From positions 1 to 64,000 of the forward strand of contig NZ_JDTK01000006.1 in NCBI RefSeq assembly GCF_000770925.1: DNA of 64,000 nucleotides, in the 5' to 3' direction. Of this stretch, positions 19,416-30,821 are shown piece by piece; the first letter of the stretch is position 1; the number at the start of each line of letters is the position of its first letter. The notes below the pieces were generated by a model. That model saw only the letters and a program-made list of their open reading frames with translations, was not told the origin of the DNA and ran no database searches. Both the position numbers and the translations under genes were made by a program. Origin of the DNA: Bifidobacterium ruminantium DSM 6489 (GTDB taxonomy: Bacteria; Actinomycetota; Actinomycetes; Actinomycetales; Bifidobacteriaceae).

Positions 19416-19699
19416 TTGTTATCCGCCGATTCTTACACCCCTTGTTTTCTTGAATCTGGAATAAGGCAGAGGCTTTGATCACATGACCCTTTTGGAACGT
19501 TCCCCGCGTCAACCCGTCATTCACCCGCGACCGAATACGCGCTATCGGTAAAAACGATAACCATTCGTGCCGAATAACGGACGCAGCCGTCAGAGCTTCA
19601 TATTGTTTCCGTAGTGTTCGAGAGTGAACGGAGCGGAAGACCTACGGTTGCTTCCACCCCCAATGTTTTGAGAATCCGGATAGCAAAGGAAGGGACATA

Positions 19700-20767
19700 A
19701 TGGATTGGCGTACGGTCCATGACAAGGCAGTTGAGAACATGACCACGGCCGGTCTTCTGTATGAGGACGGCAACGCCGACATCGACAGCGGGACGAACGA
19801 CGTCGATACTTTGGCATGGAGAAGGTACGGCATTCTGCCCCGAACGTTCCACAACGTGGGTGATATCGACACCTCCGTCACCGTGGGCGGTCTTCATATC
19901 GATACCCCGATTTTCGGTGCACCCACCGCCTACCATCGTCTTGCCAGCAAACAAGGCGAGATCAGCTCGCAGAACGGCATGCATCGTGCCGGATCGTTCA
20001 TCGTCTACCCGACGAACGCTTCGGAACCGGTGGAGCATTTCGCCCAGGAAGCCCAGGGCGAATGGTGGCAGCAGGTCTATCTGTTCGACGATCGCAAGGT
20101 CTCCGCTGGTTTTATGGAACGATCCGTCGAAGCGGGGGCGAAGGCTCTGATGCTTACCTTGGATTGCCCCGGGTACCGTCGCGATTTCGGATTCCGCAAT
20201 GGCATTGACGGCACATGGGAAGGTTCGAGCGGCAACTTCCCGAATATGCATATGACCGACTGGACCTTGAATTTGGCGACGTCGATTACGCCCAAGGACA
20301 TCCAGTGGCTTAAGGATCTTTCCGGTCTGCCGGTCTACGTCAAGGGTGTCATGCGGCCCGAGGACGCCGTGACCGCCATGAACGCTGGCGCCGCGGGAGT
20401 CATGGTGTCGAACCATGGACGACGTCAGGTGGACGGTGTGGTTCCGGTCGCCTACGCTCTGCCTCGCATTAGAAAGGCTCTGGGACGCGATGCTGAGATC
20501 TTCGCCGATACCGGCATCCGCACCGGCGGCGATGTCTTCCGCGCTCTGGCGTTGGGCGCCAACGCGGTTGGTCTTGGCAGGCCGATCCAGTGGGCCGCGG
20601 CGGCCGGCGGCGAAGACGGCATCGTGGACATGATCGGCAAGATCACCGATGAGCTCGCCCATACCATGAATTCGGCTGGAGTGTCGCGCATCGCCGACAT
20701 CGATGAATCGTTCCTTGTCGAAGGGCAGGGGCCCGCGGCCATCGCATCCTATGGAGTCGGGTTCTGA
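19700..20767 (+). CDS. FMN-dependent alpha-hydroxy-acid oxidizing protein
   Basis: A 355-residue TIM-barrel flavoenzyme of the L-lactate oxidase/glycolate oxidase/L-lactate dehydrogenase family. Motifs: IFGAPTAYHRLASKQGE (flavin-binding N-terminal region), VYVKGVMRPEDAVTAMNAGAAGVMVSNHGRRQVDG with the catalytic His-Arg pair (about 235-245), and the phosphate-binding ADTGIRTGGDVFRALALGANAVGLGRP. The usual SNHGGRQ has Arg for the second Gly. An oxidase producing H2O2 is possible, but oxidase and dehydrogenase cannot be separated from sequence. Probably monocistronic, with a terminator after it. Confidence 0.85.
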   Translation: MDWRTVHDKAVENMTTAGLLYEDGNADIDSGTNDVDTLAWRRYGILPRTFHNVGDIDTSVTVGGLHIDTPIFGAPTAYHRLASKQGEISSQNGMHRAGSFIVYPTNASEPVEHFAQEAQGEWWQQVYLFDDRKVSAGFMERSVEAGAKALMLTLDCPGYRRDFGFRNGIDGTWEGSSGNFPNMHMTDWTLNLATSITPKDIQWLKDLSGLPVYVKGVMRPEDAVTAMNAGAAGVMVSNHGRRQVDGVVPVAYALPRIRKALGRDAEIFADTGIRTGGDVFRALALGANAVGLGRPIQWAAAAGGEDGIVDMIGKITDELAHTMNSAGVSRIADIDESFLVEGQGPAAIASYGVGF

Positions 20768-20801
20768 ACCGTACTCGTCCGAGAACAGAATCAAGGACGA
20801 A

Positions 20802-20866
20802 ACGTGCCGTGGACTTTTGAGCTTCCCGTATTCCATCGAAAACGGGGGACGTGGTCCACGGCACGT
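20802..20866 (+). terminator. Terminator-like long hairpin before efp
   Basis: An outer 13 bp perfect stem ACGTGCCGTGGAC / GTCCACGGCACGT encloses an inner CCCGT/ACGGG pairing. It lies 35 bases after the oxidase stop. No good T-run follows, so the terminator role is likely but not certain. Confidence 0.6.
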
Positions 20867-20955
20867 CGCATATGCGTGGTGGTCAACTCGTTATGGCATA
20901 ATGAGCAAGGCTTTTTGTAAGCTTTCCCGTTAGATGAAGAAATAGGTGAGTTAAT

Positions 20956-21519
20956 TTGGCACAGACTACCAACGACATCAAGAACGGTTCCGTCCTGAAC
21001 CTTGACGGACAGCTGTGGACCGTCATCAAGTTCCAGCACGTGAAGCCGGGCAAGGGACCCGCCTTCGTGCGCACCACCATCAAGAACGTGCTTTCCGGCA
21101 AGATCGTCGACAAGACCTTCAATGCGGGCATGAAGGTGGATTTCGAGACCGTCGACAACCGCAACCTCCAGTACTCCTATGAGGACGGCGACAATTTCGT
21201 GTTCATGGATATGACCACCTACGATCAGATTTTCATTCCGAAGACCCTGGTCGGAGACCAGGCCAAGTTCCTGCTCGAAGGCACCGACTGCGTCGTCTCC
21301 TTCCATGACGGCACCCCGCTGTCCGTCGAGCTGCCGGCTTCCGTGGTTCTCACCGTCACCCACACCGAACCGGGCCTGCAGGGCAACCGTTCCAACGCCG
21401 GCACCAAGCCGGCTACCGTCGAGACCGGCGCCGAGATCCAGGTGCCGCTGTTCATCGGCGAAGGCGAGAAGGTCAAGGTGAACACCACCGACGGCTCCTA
21501 CCTCGGCCGCGAGAACTGA
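20956..21519 (+). CDS. efp: Elongation factor P
   Basis: A 187-residue three-domain factor that rescues ribosomes stalled at polyproline. It starts with TTG 20956 preceded by AGGTGAG. The tip loop reads [11 protein letters not shown], so a lysine is at the position modified in other bacteria (about residue 32). The C-terminal OB domains end [19 protein letters not shown]. It heads the conserved efp-nusB-carA cluster; nusB follows after 21 bases. Confidence 0.97.
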   Translation: MAQTTNDIKNGSVLNLDGQLWTVIKFQHVKPGKGPAFVRTTIKNVLSGKIVDKTFNAGMKVDFETVDNRNLQYSYEDGDNFVFMDMTTYDQIFIPKTLVGDQAKFLLEGTDCVVSFHDGTPLSVELPASVVLTVTHTEPGLQGNRSNAGTKPATVETGAEIQVPLFIGEGEKVKVNTTDGSYLGREN

Positions 21520-21540
21520 GAGTAAGGACAGCGAAGTTTC

Positions 21541-21984
21541 ATGGCACGTTCCACCGCTCGTAAGAGGGCTCTGAACACGTTGTATGAAGCGGATGAGAAG
21601 GGACAGGACATCCTGTCCCTTCTTGCTGAGCGCATCGAGCAGCCCGGCGCTCAGACACCGCTGCCTGAATACGCCATCGAAATCGTACGTGGCGTGGCGG
21701 AGCATATCGCCGCCATCGACGCCATGCTTGACGAGCATTCCACCGGTTGGAAGGTCAAGCGCATGGGCGTCGTGGATCGCAATATATTGCGCATCGCCAC
21801 GTGGGAGATCATGTTCAATGACGATGTCCCCAACATGGTGGCCATCGATGAGGCTTTGGGCCTTGCCAAGACGCTGTGCGATGATGATTCGCCGGCGTTC
21901 ATCCATGGTCTGCTCAGCGCTGTGAGCGCGGATGCACAGGCTTCTCCAGTGGATGGGCAACCGACCGAACCTTTGGCTGAATAA
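21541..21984 (+). CDS. nusB: Transcription antitermination factor NusB
   Basis: A 147-residue all-helical RNA-binding protein that with NusE/S10 assembles rRNA antitermination complexes. It opens MARSTARKRALNTLYEADEKGQ (typical Arg-rich helix 1), and carries WKVKRMGVVDRNILRIATWEI (about 70-90) and VAIDEALGLAKTLCDDDSPAFIHGLL. The last ~20 residues are a nonconserved acidic tail. It is the second gene of efp-nusB. Confidence 0.96.
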   Translation: MARSTARKRALNTLYEADEKGQDILSLLAERIEQPGAQTPLPEYAIEIVRGVAEHIAAIDAMLDEHSTGWKVKRMGVVDRNILRIATWEIMFNDDVPNMVAIDEALGLAKTLCDDDSPAFIHGLLSAVSADAQASPVDGQPTEPLAE

Positions 21985-22071
21985 AGCTGGAAGTTAAGCG
22001 ATTCGGCCGGGTCGCGAGTCCTAACCGGCCGCTATCCTTGGTACGAATACCTTGACTATAAGGGGGTTTTG

Positions 22072-23289
22072 GTGAACCAGTATGATTCCGAAGCCGTGAT
22101 GTTTGACCCTCAGGATGCCGTTCTCGTTCTTGAAGACGGACAGGTGTATGTGGGTGAGCCATACGGTGCGATCGGCACGACCAGCGGGGAGATCGTTTTT
22201 GCGACCGGCATGACCGGTTATCAGGAAACGCTTACCGATCCCAGCTACGATCGGCAGATCGTGGTACAGACGTTCCCGCATATCGGGGACACGGGAATCA
22301 ACGGGGAGGATCCGGAATCATCCAAGATCTGGGTTGCCGGTTATGTGGTGCGCGATCCCAGCCCGAACGTGAGTAATTGGCGCGCCACCGGCAGCCTTGA
22401 CGATGACTTGGAATCCAACCACATCGTCGGCATCAGCCATATCGACACCCGTAAGCTGGTTCGTCATCTGCGTTCCGCGGGCGTCATGCGTGCCGCCATT
22501 TTCTCCGGCGACGCGTTGCTCGACGACAACGGCAAGCTGCGTTCTATTGAATCCATGCTCGACGAAGTCAAGGCCACTCCGCAGATGAAGGGTCTGAGCC
22601 TCTACGACGAGGTCAGCACCAAGGAAGCCTATACCATTGAGCCTTGCGGTGAATTCGAAGGCAAGGATCCATTGTTCACCGTCGCGGCGGTCGATCTGGG
22701 CATCAAGGCCATGACCCCGCACCGTATGGCGGAGCGTGGCTGCCGCGTGCACGTTGTTCCGTCCACCATCACTTTTGATGAGCTCAAGGCGCTCAATCCG
22801 GATGGCGTCTTCTTCTCCAACGGTCCGGGAGATCCGGAACAGGCCGATCCGGAGGTCAACCTGCTGCGTCAGGTTCTGGATGCTGGATACCCGTTCTTCG
22901 GCATCTGCTTCGGCAACCAGCTGCTGGGACGCGCGCTTGGCTTCGGCACCTACAAGCTCAAGTTCGGACATCGTGGCATCAACCAGCCGGTCAAGGACAT
23001 GACCACCGGCAAAATCGAAATCACCGCCCACAACCATGGCTTCGCCGTGGACGCGCCCATCGGTGAAACCGTGGACGCTCCGTTCGAGAATGGCAAGTAC
23101 GGCAAGGTGTTCGTCAGCCACGTCGATTTGAACGACAACGTGGTCGAAGGCCTGCAATGCGTTGATATCCCGGCCTTCTCCGTGCAGTATCATCCGGAGG
23201 CCGCGGCCGGCCCGCACGACGCCGCCTACCTGTTCGATCGCTTCGTCGATCTTATGCGTTCCACCAAGGAGGGAACCCGCAATGCCTAA
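22072..23289 (+). CDS. carA: Carbamoyl-phosphate synthase small (glutaminase) subunit
   Basis: Supplies ammonia from glutamine to CarB for arginine and pyrimidine synthesis. About 405 residues. The N-terminal domain has [21 protein letters not shown]; the class I glutaminase domain has the nucleophile Cys in [14 protein letters not shown] (about 280) and the His-Glu of [12 protein letters not shown] 22072 is chosen because AGGGGG sits 5 bases upstream; TTG 22069 and ATG 22099 are alternatives. Its end overlaps carB by 8 bases, so the two are translationally linked. Confidence 0.95.
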   Translation: MNQYDSEAVMFDPQDAVLVLEDGQVYVGEPYGAIGTTSGEIVFATGMTGYQETLTDPSYDRQIVVQTFPHIGDTGINGEDPESSKIWVAGYVVRDPSPNVSNWRATGSLDDDLESNHIVGISHIDTRKLVRHLRSAGVMRAAIFSGDALLDDNGKLRSIESMLDEVKATPQMKGLSLYDEVSTKEAYTIEPCGEFEGKDPLFTVAAVDLGIKAMTPHRMAERGCRVHVVPSTITFDELKALNPDGVFFSNGPGDPEQADPEVNLLRQVLDAGYPFFGICFGNQLLGRALGFGTYKLKFGHRGINQPVKDMTTGKIEITAHNHGFAVDAPIGETVDAPFENGKYGKVFVSHVDLNDNVVEGLQCVDIPAFSVQYHPEAAAGPHDAAYLFDRFVDLMRSTKEGTRNA

Positions 23290-26200
23290 GCGCACAGACA
23301 TCAAGTCCGTGATGGTCATCGGCTCTGGCCCGATTGTGATCGGCCAGGCCGCGGAATTCGATTATTCGGGCACCCAGGCCTGTCGCGTGCTTCGCGAAGA
23401 GGGCATCCGGGTCATTCTGGTCAACTCCAACCCGGCCACCATCATGACCGACCCGGAAATGGCCGATGCCACCTATATCGAGCCGATCTCCACTCCGATC
23501 CTCGAGCAGATCATCGCCAAGGAGCGTCCTGACGCGCTGCTGCCGACCCTGGGCGGCCAGACCGCTTTGAACGCCGCCATGGCGCTGGGCGAGGCCGGTG
23601 TGCTCAAGAAGTACAACGTCGAGCTGATCGGCGCTTCCCTCGACGCCATCGATCGTGGCGAGGACCGTGAGCTCTTCAAGAAGGTCGTGGAGGAGGCCGG
23701 CGCTGAATCCGCACGTTCCGACATCGCGCACTCCCTTGAGGAAGTGGACAAGATCGCCGAGAAATTCGGCTATCCGCTGGTCGTCCGCCCGAGCTTCACC
23801 ATGGGTGGACTCGGCTCCGGCATCGCGCATGACGAGGACGAGCTGCACCGCATCGCAGGCGCGGGAATCCATTATTCCCCGACCGACGAGGTCCTGATCG
23901 AGGAAGGCATCGAGGGCTGGAAGGAATATGAGCTCGAGCTGATGCGCGACAAGAAGGACAATGTCGTTGTCGTCTGCCCGATTGAGAACGTCGATCCGGT
24001 CGGCGTGCACACCGGCGATTCCATCACTGTGGCGCCTGTCTTCACCCTGACTGACCGCGAATACCAGAAGCTGCGTGACATCGGCATCGCCATCATCCGC
24101 GGCGTGGGTGTCGATACCGGTGGCTGCAACATCCAGTTCGCCGTCAATCCGGACACCGGACGCATCATCGTCATCGAAATGAACCCGCGTGTCTCCCGTT
24201 CCTCCGCCCTGGCATCCAAGGCCACGGGCTTCCCGATCGCCAAAATCGCCACGAAACTGGCTCTTGGCTATACGCTGGACGAAATCCAGAACGACATCAC
24301 GCAATCCACTCCGGCCAGCTTCGAGCCGACCATCGACTATGTGGTTACCAAGGTGCCGCGTTTCGCGTTCGAGAAGTTCCCGGGAGCCGATCCGACCCTG
24401 ACCACTTCCATGAAGTCCGTCGGCGAGGCCATGGCTCTCGCGGGCAACTTCCAGGAGTCGCTTGGTAAGGCTATGCGCTCCATCGACAAGCGTCACATGG
24501 GATTCAACTGGGATGGCGACAAGCCTTCCCAGGAAGAAGTCGACCAGCTGCTCGACGCCATCAAGGTGCCGACCGAGCACCGTTATCTGCAGATTCAGCG
24601 TGCCCTGTGGGGAGGCGCCACCGAAGAGCAGATCTTCGCGGCCACCAAGATCGACCCGTGGTTCATCCGTCAGTTCGAGCTCATCAACGAGACCGCGTTG
24701 GAGGTCAAGAACGCGGAGAAGCTCTCCAGAAAGCTGCTCAAGAAGGCGAAGCTCGCCGGTCTGTCCGACCTGCAGATCGCGCATCTGCGCCGTCTGGGAG
24801 ACGAAGGCGAGAACACCATCCGCGAGCTGCGCTGGTCGTACGATCTTCGTCCGGTGTACAAGACCGTCGATACCTGCGCCGCCGAATTCGATGCGGCTAC
24901 GCCGTACTACTACTCCTGCTATGCGGATGAGACCGAGCTGCGTCCACGCGACCGCGAGGCCGTGATCATCCTCGGCTCCGGTCCGAACCGCATCGGCCAG
25001 GGCATCGAGTTCGATTACACCTGCGTGCATGCCGTGCAAGAGCTTGGCAAGGACTATGACACGATCATGGTCAACTGCAATCCGGAAACCGTGTCGACCG
25101 ATTACGATATGTCCGACCGCCTGTATTTCGAACCGCTCACCTTCGAGGACGTGCTCGAGATCTACGAGGCCGAAAAGAAGATGGGGCCGATCAAGGGCGT
25201 CATCGTCCAGCTCGGCGGACAGACCCCGCTGTCCCTGGCCGCCCGACTGAAGGCCGCGGGAGTGCCGATTCTCGGTACCACTCCGGAATCCATCGATCTT
25301 GCCGAAAACCGTGAGCTCTTCGGCGAGGTGCTGAAGAAGGCCGATATGAACGCGCCGCGTTACGGCACCGCGTTGAGCCTGGACGAGGCTCGCGAGGCCG
25401 CCCACGCCATCGGATACCCGGTGCTGGTGCGTCCGAGCTACGTGCTTGGCGGACGTGGCATGGAAATCGTCTATGACGATGCCCAACTGCGCAAGTACGT
25501 CGACCGCGCGTTGAAGGAAGCCCAGGCCGACACCGTCGTCTCCGGTCGTCTGCCTTCCCCGCTGCTTATCGACAAGTTCCTGCAGGACGCCGTGGAAATC
25601 GACGTCGACGCCTTGTTCGACGGCAAGGAACTGTATATCGGCGGCATCATGGAGCATGTCGAGGAGGCCGGCGTGCATTCCGGCGACGCCGCATGCACCC
25701 TGCCTCCGAGCACGCTGTCCGATGACCAGATCCGCCGTCTGCGCGAGGGCACCTACGCCATCGCCAAGGGCTGCGGCGTCCAGGGACTGATCAACGTGCA
25801 GTACGCCTTCATGGCCAACACGCTGTACGTCATCGAAGCCAATCCGCGTGCCTCCCGTACCGTGCCGTTCGCGTCCAAGGCCACCGGTGTGGCGTTGGCC
25901 AAGGCCGCCGCGCGCATCATGGTCGGCGAGACCATCCAGCAGCAGCGTGACAACGGCCTGCTCCTGCCTCACGGCGATGGTGACGACATCCACCGTGGCC
26001 AGCAGGTGGCCGTCAAGGAATCCGTGCTGCCGTTCAAGCGTTTCCGCACGCCGCTCGGCAAGACCGTCGATGTGTTGCTCGGACCGGAGATGCGTTCCAC
26101 CGGCGAGGTCATGGGCTTCGACCGCGACTTCCCGCACGCGTTCGCCAAGAGCCAGCTCGCAGCCTATGAAGGTGGTCTGCCGACCAGCGGCAACGTGTTC

Positions 26201-26662
26201 ATCTCCGTGAACGACACTGACAAGCGTCAGCTGCCGTTGTTCGCGGCAAGGCTCGTCGAGCTTGGCTTCAAGATCTGGGCCACCGAGGGCACCGCCTCCG
26301 TGCTGCGCCGCTACGGCATCGATTCCAAGATCGTCGACAAGATCAGCGTCCGTATGGATTCCGATCCGGAGGAGCCGATCACCACGTACCATGCGGCGGG
26401 CAGCGTCGGCAAGAACGTCGTCCAGCTGATCGAGGAGGGCAAGATCGATCTGATCCTCAACACGCCCAATTCCCGCGGCTCGCGCTCCGACGGATATGCC
26501 ATCCGCTCCGCGGCTATTGCGGCAGATTTGCCGCAATTCACCACAATGACGGAATTCTCCGCCGTGCTGATGGCTATCGAGGCTGTACGCAATAATGATT
26601 ACCAGATCATGAGCATTCAGGATCATTCCAAGCAGCTATTCGATTTGGAAAGCCGTGAGTAG
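23282..26662 (+). CDS. carB: Carbamoyl-phosphate synthase large subunit
   Basis: About 1126 residues with two homologous ATP-grasp halves. Each half begins with the same block: [21 protein letters not shown] near residue 12 and [21 protein letters not shown] near 560. Each also has an N-P-R substrate loop ([36 protein letters not shown]). The C-terminal MGS-like allosteric domain follows [21 protein letters not shown] 23282 overlaps the end of carA. It is followed, with stop and start overlapping, by the PyrF-like gene. Confidence 0.98.
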   Translation: MPKRTDIKSVMVIGSGPIVIGQAAEFDYSGTQACRVLREEGIRVILVNSNPATIMTDPEMADATYIEPISTPILEQIIAKERPDALLPTLGGQTALNAAMALGEAGVLKKYNVELIGASLDAIDRGEDRELFKKVVEEAGAESARSDIAHSLEEVDKIAEKFGYPLVVRPSFTMGGLGSGIAHDEDELHRIAGAGIHYSPTDEVLIEEGIEGWKEYELELMRDKKDNVVVVCPIENVDPVGVHTGDSITVAPVFTLTDREYQKLRDIGIAIIRGVGVDTGGCNIQFAVNPDTGRIIVIEMNPRVSRSSALASKATGFPIAKIATKLALGYTLDEIQNDITQSTPASFEPTIDYVVTKVPRFAFEKFPGADPTLTTSMKSVGEAMALAGNFQESLGKAMRSIDKRHMGFNWDGDKPSQEEVDQLLDAIKVPTEHRYLQIQRALWGGATEEQIFAATKIDPWFIRQFELINETALEVKNAEKLSRKLLKKAKLAGLSDLQIAHLRRLGDEGENTIRELRWSYDLRPVYKTVDTCAAEFDAATPYYYSCYADETELRPRDREAVIILGSGPNRIGQGIEFDYTCVHAVQELGKDYDTIMVNCNPETVSTDYDMSDRLYFEPLTFEDVLEIYEAEKKMGPIKGVIVQLGGQTPLSLAARLKAAGVPILGTTPESIDLAENRELFGEVLKKADMNAPRYGTALSLDEAREAAHAIGYPVLVRPSYVLGGRGMEIVYDDAQLRKYVDRALKEAQADTVVSGRLPSPLLIDKFLQDAVEIDVDALFDGKELYIGGIMEHVEEAGVHSGDAACTLPPSTLSDDQIRRLREGTYAIAKGCGVQGLINVQYAFMANTLYVIEANPRASRTVPFASKATGVALAKAAARIMVGETIQQQRDNGLLLPHGDGDDIHRGQQVAVKESVLPFKRFRTPLGKTVDVLLGPEMRSTGEVMGFDRDFPHAFAKSQLAAYEGGLPTSGNVFISVNDTDKRQLPLFAARLVELGFKIWATEGTASVLRRYGIDSKIVDKISVRMDSDPEEPITTYHAAGSVGKNVVQLIEEGKIDLILNTPNSRGSRSDGYAIRSAAIAADLPQFTTMTEFSAVLMAIEAVRNNDYQIMSIQDHSKQLFDLESRE

Positions 26663-26664
26663 TG

Positions 26665-27603
26665 ATGAGTAGCCCCAGCAGCAAGGAAGTGAGCGCCCAA
26701 CGCTCGGATTTCGGTCTGAGATTGAGCAATTCGATGGCGAAGTACGGCCCACTATGCGTGGGCATCGATCCCCATCGAAAACTTCTCACTGATTGGGGCT
26801 ACAACGTCGACGCATTGGGCGCCGAACTGTATGCCATGCGTATGCTTCAGGCGGCCAATGGCCGTGCCGCTGCCGTTAAATTCCAATCGTCCATGTTCGA
26901 GCGTTACGGTTCCAAAGGTTTCGCTGCGCTCGAACGTGTGCTGTACGCGGCACGGCAGATGGGCGTCATCACGATTGTGGATTGCCTCCATGGCGGGCTC
27001 CCCACCACGATTTCCGCGATCGCGGACGCGTATTTCAAGCCTGGCTCGCCTTTGCTGGCGGATGCCATCACGTTGCTGCCGTACTACGGCGCGCGATCGC
27101 TGGGAGGCGTCATCAACGACGCGCTCAACAACGGCAGAGGCGTGTTCGTGGCGTCGCTGACGTCCAATCAGGAGGGCGCCAGTTTGCAGACCGCCATCCG
27201 TCAGGCTGGTGAATACAAAGGCAAGACCGTGGCGTACGGCATCGCCGGTACCGCTCAGAAATTCAACAAAGGCATCGACGGCATGGGGTCGGTAGGACTC
27301 ATCATCGGTGCCACCATCGGTCAGTGGATCAATGATTCGGGTGTCGATCCGGCCAGATTCACTGGTCCGATTCTTTCTCCCGGCTATGGATGGCAGGGGG
27401 CGGAGATGGACGATCTGAAGACCGTATTCAAGGGGACCAAAGGCAATGTGTTGGTCACCGTTTCACGTTCCATCGCCACGCATGGTCCGGACATCGCCAA
27501 ACTGACCGAAGCGACCGCGTCGGTGGCAAGGGATATCCGCCAGGCGCTGACGGAAGCCCAGAACGAAAGTTCCGATGAAGAGCCCGGCGTCGGCAACGAA
27601 TAG
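26665..27603 (+). CDS. PyrF-type-2-like protein with altered active site
   Basis: A 312-residue protein of the type 2 orotidine-5'-phosphate decarboxylase family, which normally converts OMP to UMP. It keeps CVGIDPH (31-37), AAVKFQSSMFERYG (catalytic Lys72), ATIGQ near the phosphate site and LSPGYGWQG. The catalytic D-x-K-x-x-D motif, usually D-x-K-R-G-D, reads DCLHGG (106-111): the first Asp is kept but Lys becomes Leu and the second Asp becomes Gly. It may therefore be inactive or have another role, with a true PyrF elsewhere. ATG 26665 lies just after the carB stop at 26660-26662. Overall fold assignment is secure; activity is not. Confidence 0.8.
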   Translation: MSSPSSKEVSAQRSDFGLRLSNSMAKYGPLCVGIDPHRKLLTDWGYNVDALGAELYAMRMLQAANGRAAAVKFQSSMFERYGSKGFAALERVLYAARQMGVITIVDCLHGGLPTTISAIADAYFKPGSPLLADAITLLPYYGARSLGGVINDALNNGRGVFVASLTSNQEGASLQTAIRQAGEYKGKTVAYGIAGTAQKFNKGIDGMGSVGLIIGATIGQWINDSGVDPARFTGPILSPGYGWQGAEMDDLKTVFKGTKGNVLVTVSRSIATHGPDIAKLTEATASVARDIRQALTEAQNESSDEEPGVGNE

Positions 27604-27639
27604 TTTTTGATGCATGATATTGCGAAAAGGGGATGTGGA

Positions 27640-28227
27640 ATGACTGATGCGCGACATGGACGTCTGATCGTGCTTTGCGGACCCGCCGGCGTGGGCAAGG
27701 GCACGGTTTTGGGACGTGTGCGGGAGCGACATCCCGAAATCTGGCTGTCGGTGTCGGCTACGACGCGCAAGCCTCGTCCAGGCGAGGTGGATGGCGTGAA
27801 CTATTTCTTCATGAGCGAACGGGAGTTTCTGGACAAAGAGGCGGCGGGGGAGTTCCTCGAAACCGCCGACGTGTTCGGTCTCGCCCACTATGGAACACCC
27901 GTGAAACCAGTCGTGGAACATTTGGAACGCAATATTCCCGTGGTGCTGGAAATCGACCTGCAGGGTGCGCGGAGCGTCAAACGCCGTGCGAAGGAGCTTG
28001 GCCTTGAGGTGCTTACGGTGTTCATCGAACCGCCGTCCTTCGAGGAATTGAAGCGTCGTTTGATCGGACGCGGCACGGAAACTCCACAGCAGCAGGCCAA
28101 AAGGCTTGAAACCGCCAAAACCGAGCTAGCGGCGGCGCCTGAATTCGACAGGCGCATCGTCAACAATGTGGTCGATGAGGCGGCTGACGAATTATGGAAG
28201 ATCATTGCCGAGGAATTCGATCTCTGA
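27640..28227 (+). CDS. gmk: Guanylate kinase
   Basis: A 195-residue enzyme phosphorylating GMP to GDP with ATP. P-loop GPAGVGKGT (about 13-21), LSVSATTRKPRPGEVDGVNYFF (GMP-binding), ETADVFGLAHYGTP and EIDLQGARSVK are all present. The ATG at 27640, with GGGGATG upstream, is preferred to the ATG-like start at 27607. It lies 36 bases after the PyrF-like gene. Confidence 0.95.
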   Translation: MTDARHGRLIVLCGPAGVGKGTVLGRVRERHPEIWLSVSATTRKPRPGEVDGVNYFFMSEREFLDKEAAGEFLETADVFGLAHYGTPVKPVVEHLERNIPVVLEIDLQGARSVKRRAKELGLEVLTVFIEPPSFEELKRRLIGRGTETPQQQAKRLETAKTELAAAPEFDRRIVNNVVDEAADELWKIIAEEFDL

Positions 28228-28255
28228 CTTGCGTTGACGGCTATGCCGGGATATT

Positions 28256-28295
28256 AAAGGCCGTGTCCGCGTGCGAACGCGCGGACACGGCCTTT
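28256..28295 (+). terminator. Terminator after gmk
   Basis: A 16 bp stem AAAGGCCGTGTCCGCG and complement, 8-base loop, then CCTTT-rich sequence. It ends the efp-nusB-carAB-gmk run. Confidence 0.85.
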
Positions 28296-28384
28296 CCTTT
28301 GGAATCATCTTCGCATGTATTTGATTCATGCATCTGCGACCAGGCACATCCGGTGGCATGATGTGGAATGGTGTCTGACGTAGA

Positions 28385-28435
28385 AAACAAGAGGACGGCC
28401 TCCACGAATGCTCTGTGGAGGCCGTCCTCTTGTTT
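28385..28435 (-). terminator. Terminator after ilvD
   Basis: A 21 bp perfect inverted repeat (AAACAAGAGGACGGCCTCC...) with a 9-base loop. On the minus strand it ends in TTGTTTTC, 25 bases after the ilvD stop. Confidence 0.9.
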
Positions 28436-28460
28436 CCTCACGCTATGCGTGGGATACCGG

Positions 28461-30320
28461 TCAGGCGAGACCGGAGAGCCTGTCGATCAGCTCCGGGTCG
28501 CGGGTGGCGCCCTTGTCGGCGGAACGTGCGAAGGCGGCGTAGGCCTTCAGTGCCTGGGACACCTTGCGGTCGCGGTGGGCCACGTAGCCGTCGCCTGCCT
28601 CGAGCTCGGCGCGGCGCTGAGCCAGTTCCTCATCGGAAAGCTCGACGTTCACGGTACGGTTCGGGATGTCGATGTTGATGATGTCGCCGTTCTTGATGAG
28701 CGCGATCGGGCCCTTGTTCGCGGCCTCAGGCGCGATATGGCCGATGGCCAGACCGGAGGAACCGCCGGAGTAGCGGCCGTCGGTGAGCATGGCCACCTGC
28801 TTGCCGATGCCCTTGCCCTTGACGAAGGAGGTCGGGTACAGCATCTCCTGCATGCCCGGTCCGCCCTTCGGACCCTCGTAGCGGATCACCAGCGCCATGC
28901 CAGGCTTCAGCGTGTCGTTGAGGATGACCTCGATGGCCTGCTCCTGGGACTCGACGACCAGCGCCGGGCCACGGAACGTCCAGATTTCCTTCGGCACGCC
29001 GGCGGTCTTCACCACGCAGCCGTCAGGCGCGAGGTTGCCGCGCAGCACGGCCAGGCCGCCCTCGGTGACTGCCGGATGGTCGATGTCGTGGATGGCGCCG
29101 TTCACACGGTCGCGGTCGAGCGAATCGAACAGGGTGGTGTGCGTCCACGGTTCGGGGGAGACGATGTGGCCCGGGGCTGCCAGGTACATCTGCTTGGCCT
29201 GCTCGGTGCAGGTGTCGCGCATGATGTCCCAATCGTTGAGCTTGTCTTCCAGGGACTTGTAGTCGATGGAGTGCACGTCGCGGTGCAGCTTGCCCGCACG
29301 GTCGAGCTCGCCAAGGATGCCTGTGATGCCGCCTGCGCGGTGTACGTCGGAGATCTCCCATTCGCCGGACGGCGAGGCCTTGCAGATGCACGGCACGGTG
29401 TGGGAGATGCGTTCGATGTCGTCCAGCGTGAAGTCCACGTCGGCGGACTGCGCCATGGCGAGGATGTGCAGCACGGTGTTGGTGGAGCCGCCCATGGCCA
29501 CATCCATGGTCATGGCGTTCTCGAAGGCCTTCTTGGTGGCGATGGAGCGCGGCAGCACGGAGTCGTCGTCATCGTCGTAGTACTGCTTGGCGATCTTGAC
29601 GACCTGCTGGGCGGCGCGCTTGAACAGGTCCTTGCGATAGGAGTGGGAGGCCAGGATGGTGCCGTTGCCCGGCAGGGCCAGACCGATGGCCTCGGTCAGG
29701 CAGTTCATCGAGTTGGCGGTGAACATGCCGGCGCAGGAACCGCAGGTCGGGCAGACGGTCTTCTCATAGGCGAGCAGATCCTCTTCATCCAGGTTGTCGT
29801 CGGCGGAGGCGTACATCACATCGATCAGATCGGTGTTCTTCTTCACGGTGCCGTCGGGCAGCACGGTGGTGCCGGCCTCCATCGGGCCGCCGGAGACGAA
29901 CACGGTCGGGATGTTGAGGCGCAGCGCGGCCATGAGCATGCCCGGCACGACCTTGTCGCAGTTCGGGATGCAGATCAGGGCGTCGGCGCAGTGCGCGTTC
30001 ACCTGGTATTCCACGGTATCGGCGATGATGTCGCGGCTCGGCAGCGAGTACAGCATACCGGTGTGGCCCATGGCGATGCCGTCGTCCACGGCCATCGTGT
30101 TGAACTCGCGGGGGATGCCGCCAGCTTCCTTGATGGCTTCGGAGATAAGGCGTCCGACTTTGTTCAGATGCACATGGCCCGGCAGGAACTCGTCGAAGGA
30201 GTTGGCGATGGCGATGATCGGCTTGCCGAAGTCCTTGCCATCCACGCCGGCGGCGCGGTAGAGGGCGCGAGCGCCCGCGAATACACGTCCATTCATTAGT
30301 TTTGCAGATCGCATTTCCAT
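28461..30320 (-). CDS. ilvD: Dihydroxy-acid dehydratase
   Basis: A 619-residue iron-sulfur enzyme that makes the 2-keto acids for valine and isoleucine. Cluster ligands are visible in [15 protein letters not shown] (about residue 120) and [22 protein letters not shown] (about 192-213). The start [11 protein letters not shown] and the C-terminal [20 protein letters not shown] match the family. ATG 30320 is preceded by AGAAG; ATG 30314 is a second option. It is transcribed away from rpoZ. Confidence 0.97.
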   Translation of the reverse strand: MEMRSAKLMNGRVFAGARALYRAAGVDGKDFGKPIIAIANSFDEFLPGHVHLNKVGRLISEAIKEAGGIPREFNTMAVDDGIAMGHTGMLYSLPSRDIIADTVEYQVNAHCADALICIPNCDKVVPGMLMAALRLNIPTVFVSGGPMEAGTTVLPDGTVKKNTDLIDVMYASADDNLDEEDLLAYEKTVCPTCGSCAGMFTANSMNCLTEAIGLALPGNGTILASHSYRKDLFKRAAQQVVKIAKQYYDDDDDSVLPRSIATKKAFENAMTMDVAMGGSTNTVLHILAMAQSADVDFTLDDIERISHTVPCICKASPSGEWEISDVHRAGGITGILGELDRAGKLHRDVHSIDYKSLEDKLNDWDIMRDTCTEQAKQMYLAAPGHIVSPEPWTHTTLFDSLDRDRVNGAIHDIDHPAVTEGGLAVLRGNLAPDGCVVKTAGVPKEIWTFRGPALVVESQEQAIEVILNDTLKPGMALVIRYEGPKGGPGMQEMLYPTSFVKGKGIGKQVAMLTDGRYSGGSSGLAIGHIAPEAANKGPIALIKNGDIINIDIPNRTVNVELSDEELAQRRAELEAGDGYVAHRDRKVSQALKAYAAFARSADKGATRDPELIDRLSGLA

Positions 30321-30536
30321 GTCTTCTATTGTGCTGGTTCAACGGGACACGCGATTTGTCAAGAGTCACTATGTGGAATTATCGCGTATACCGTTTCCGA
30401 GGGGACACTGGGACGTCCGATGTGGGCACGCACGGAGGTTTCATGGACGGGCGCCGATCCGGTCCAGTGGGCTCCTTATACTTAAGAATTTGGAAAAGAA
30501 GCTTTTGGCTTATCTGATGATTTGGAGATAATCACT

Positions 30537-30821
30537 ATGGCATTCGGCACTGAGCCAACCCCTACCGGTCTTGCGGATCCGCCCATCGATGATTTGATGG
30601 AACATGCGGACTCCAAGTACGCTCTGGCCATTTTCGCGGCCAAGCGTGCCCGTCAGATCAATTCCTATTTCACCCAGCTCAACGAGGGTCTGTTGCAGAA
30701 CGTCGGACCGCTGGTGGAATACCAGAACCAGGAGAAGCCGCTGTCCATCGCCTTCCGCGAAATCAACAACGGTCTGCTCGAGGAGACCCTCGGCGAGGAC
30801 GATCTGACCGAAGGCAATTGA
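30537..30821 (+). CDS. rpoZ: RNA polymerase omega subunit
   Basis: A 94-residue subunit that aids RNA polymerase assembly. It carries [30 protein letters not shown] (about 14-43), the conserved omega core, and ends in an acidic [14 protein letters not shown] lies 12 bases before ATG 30537. In many actinobacteria rpoZ sits by gmk and metK, as here. Confidence 0.95.
   Translation: MAFGTEPTPTGLADPPIDDLMEHADSKYALAIFAAKRARQINSYFTQLNEGLLQNVGPLVEYQNQEKPLSIAFREINNGLLEETLGEDDLTEGN

Noticed and set aside
23252-26626. Very long open frames antisense to carB, fusA, tuf, groEL, purL and ilvD
   Set aside because: They arise from GC-rich codon bias in the real genes on the other strand. They lack ribosome binding sites and family motifs.
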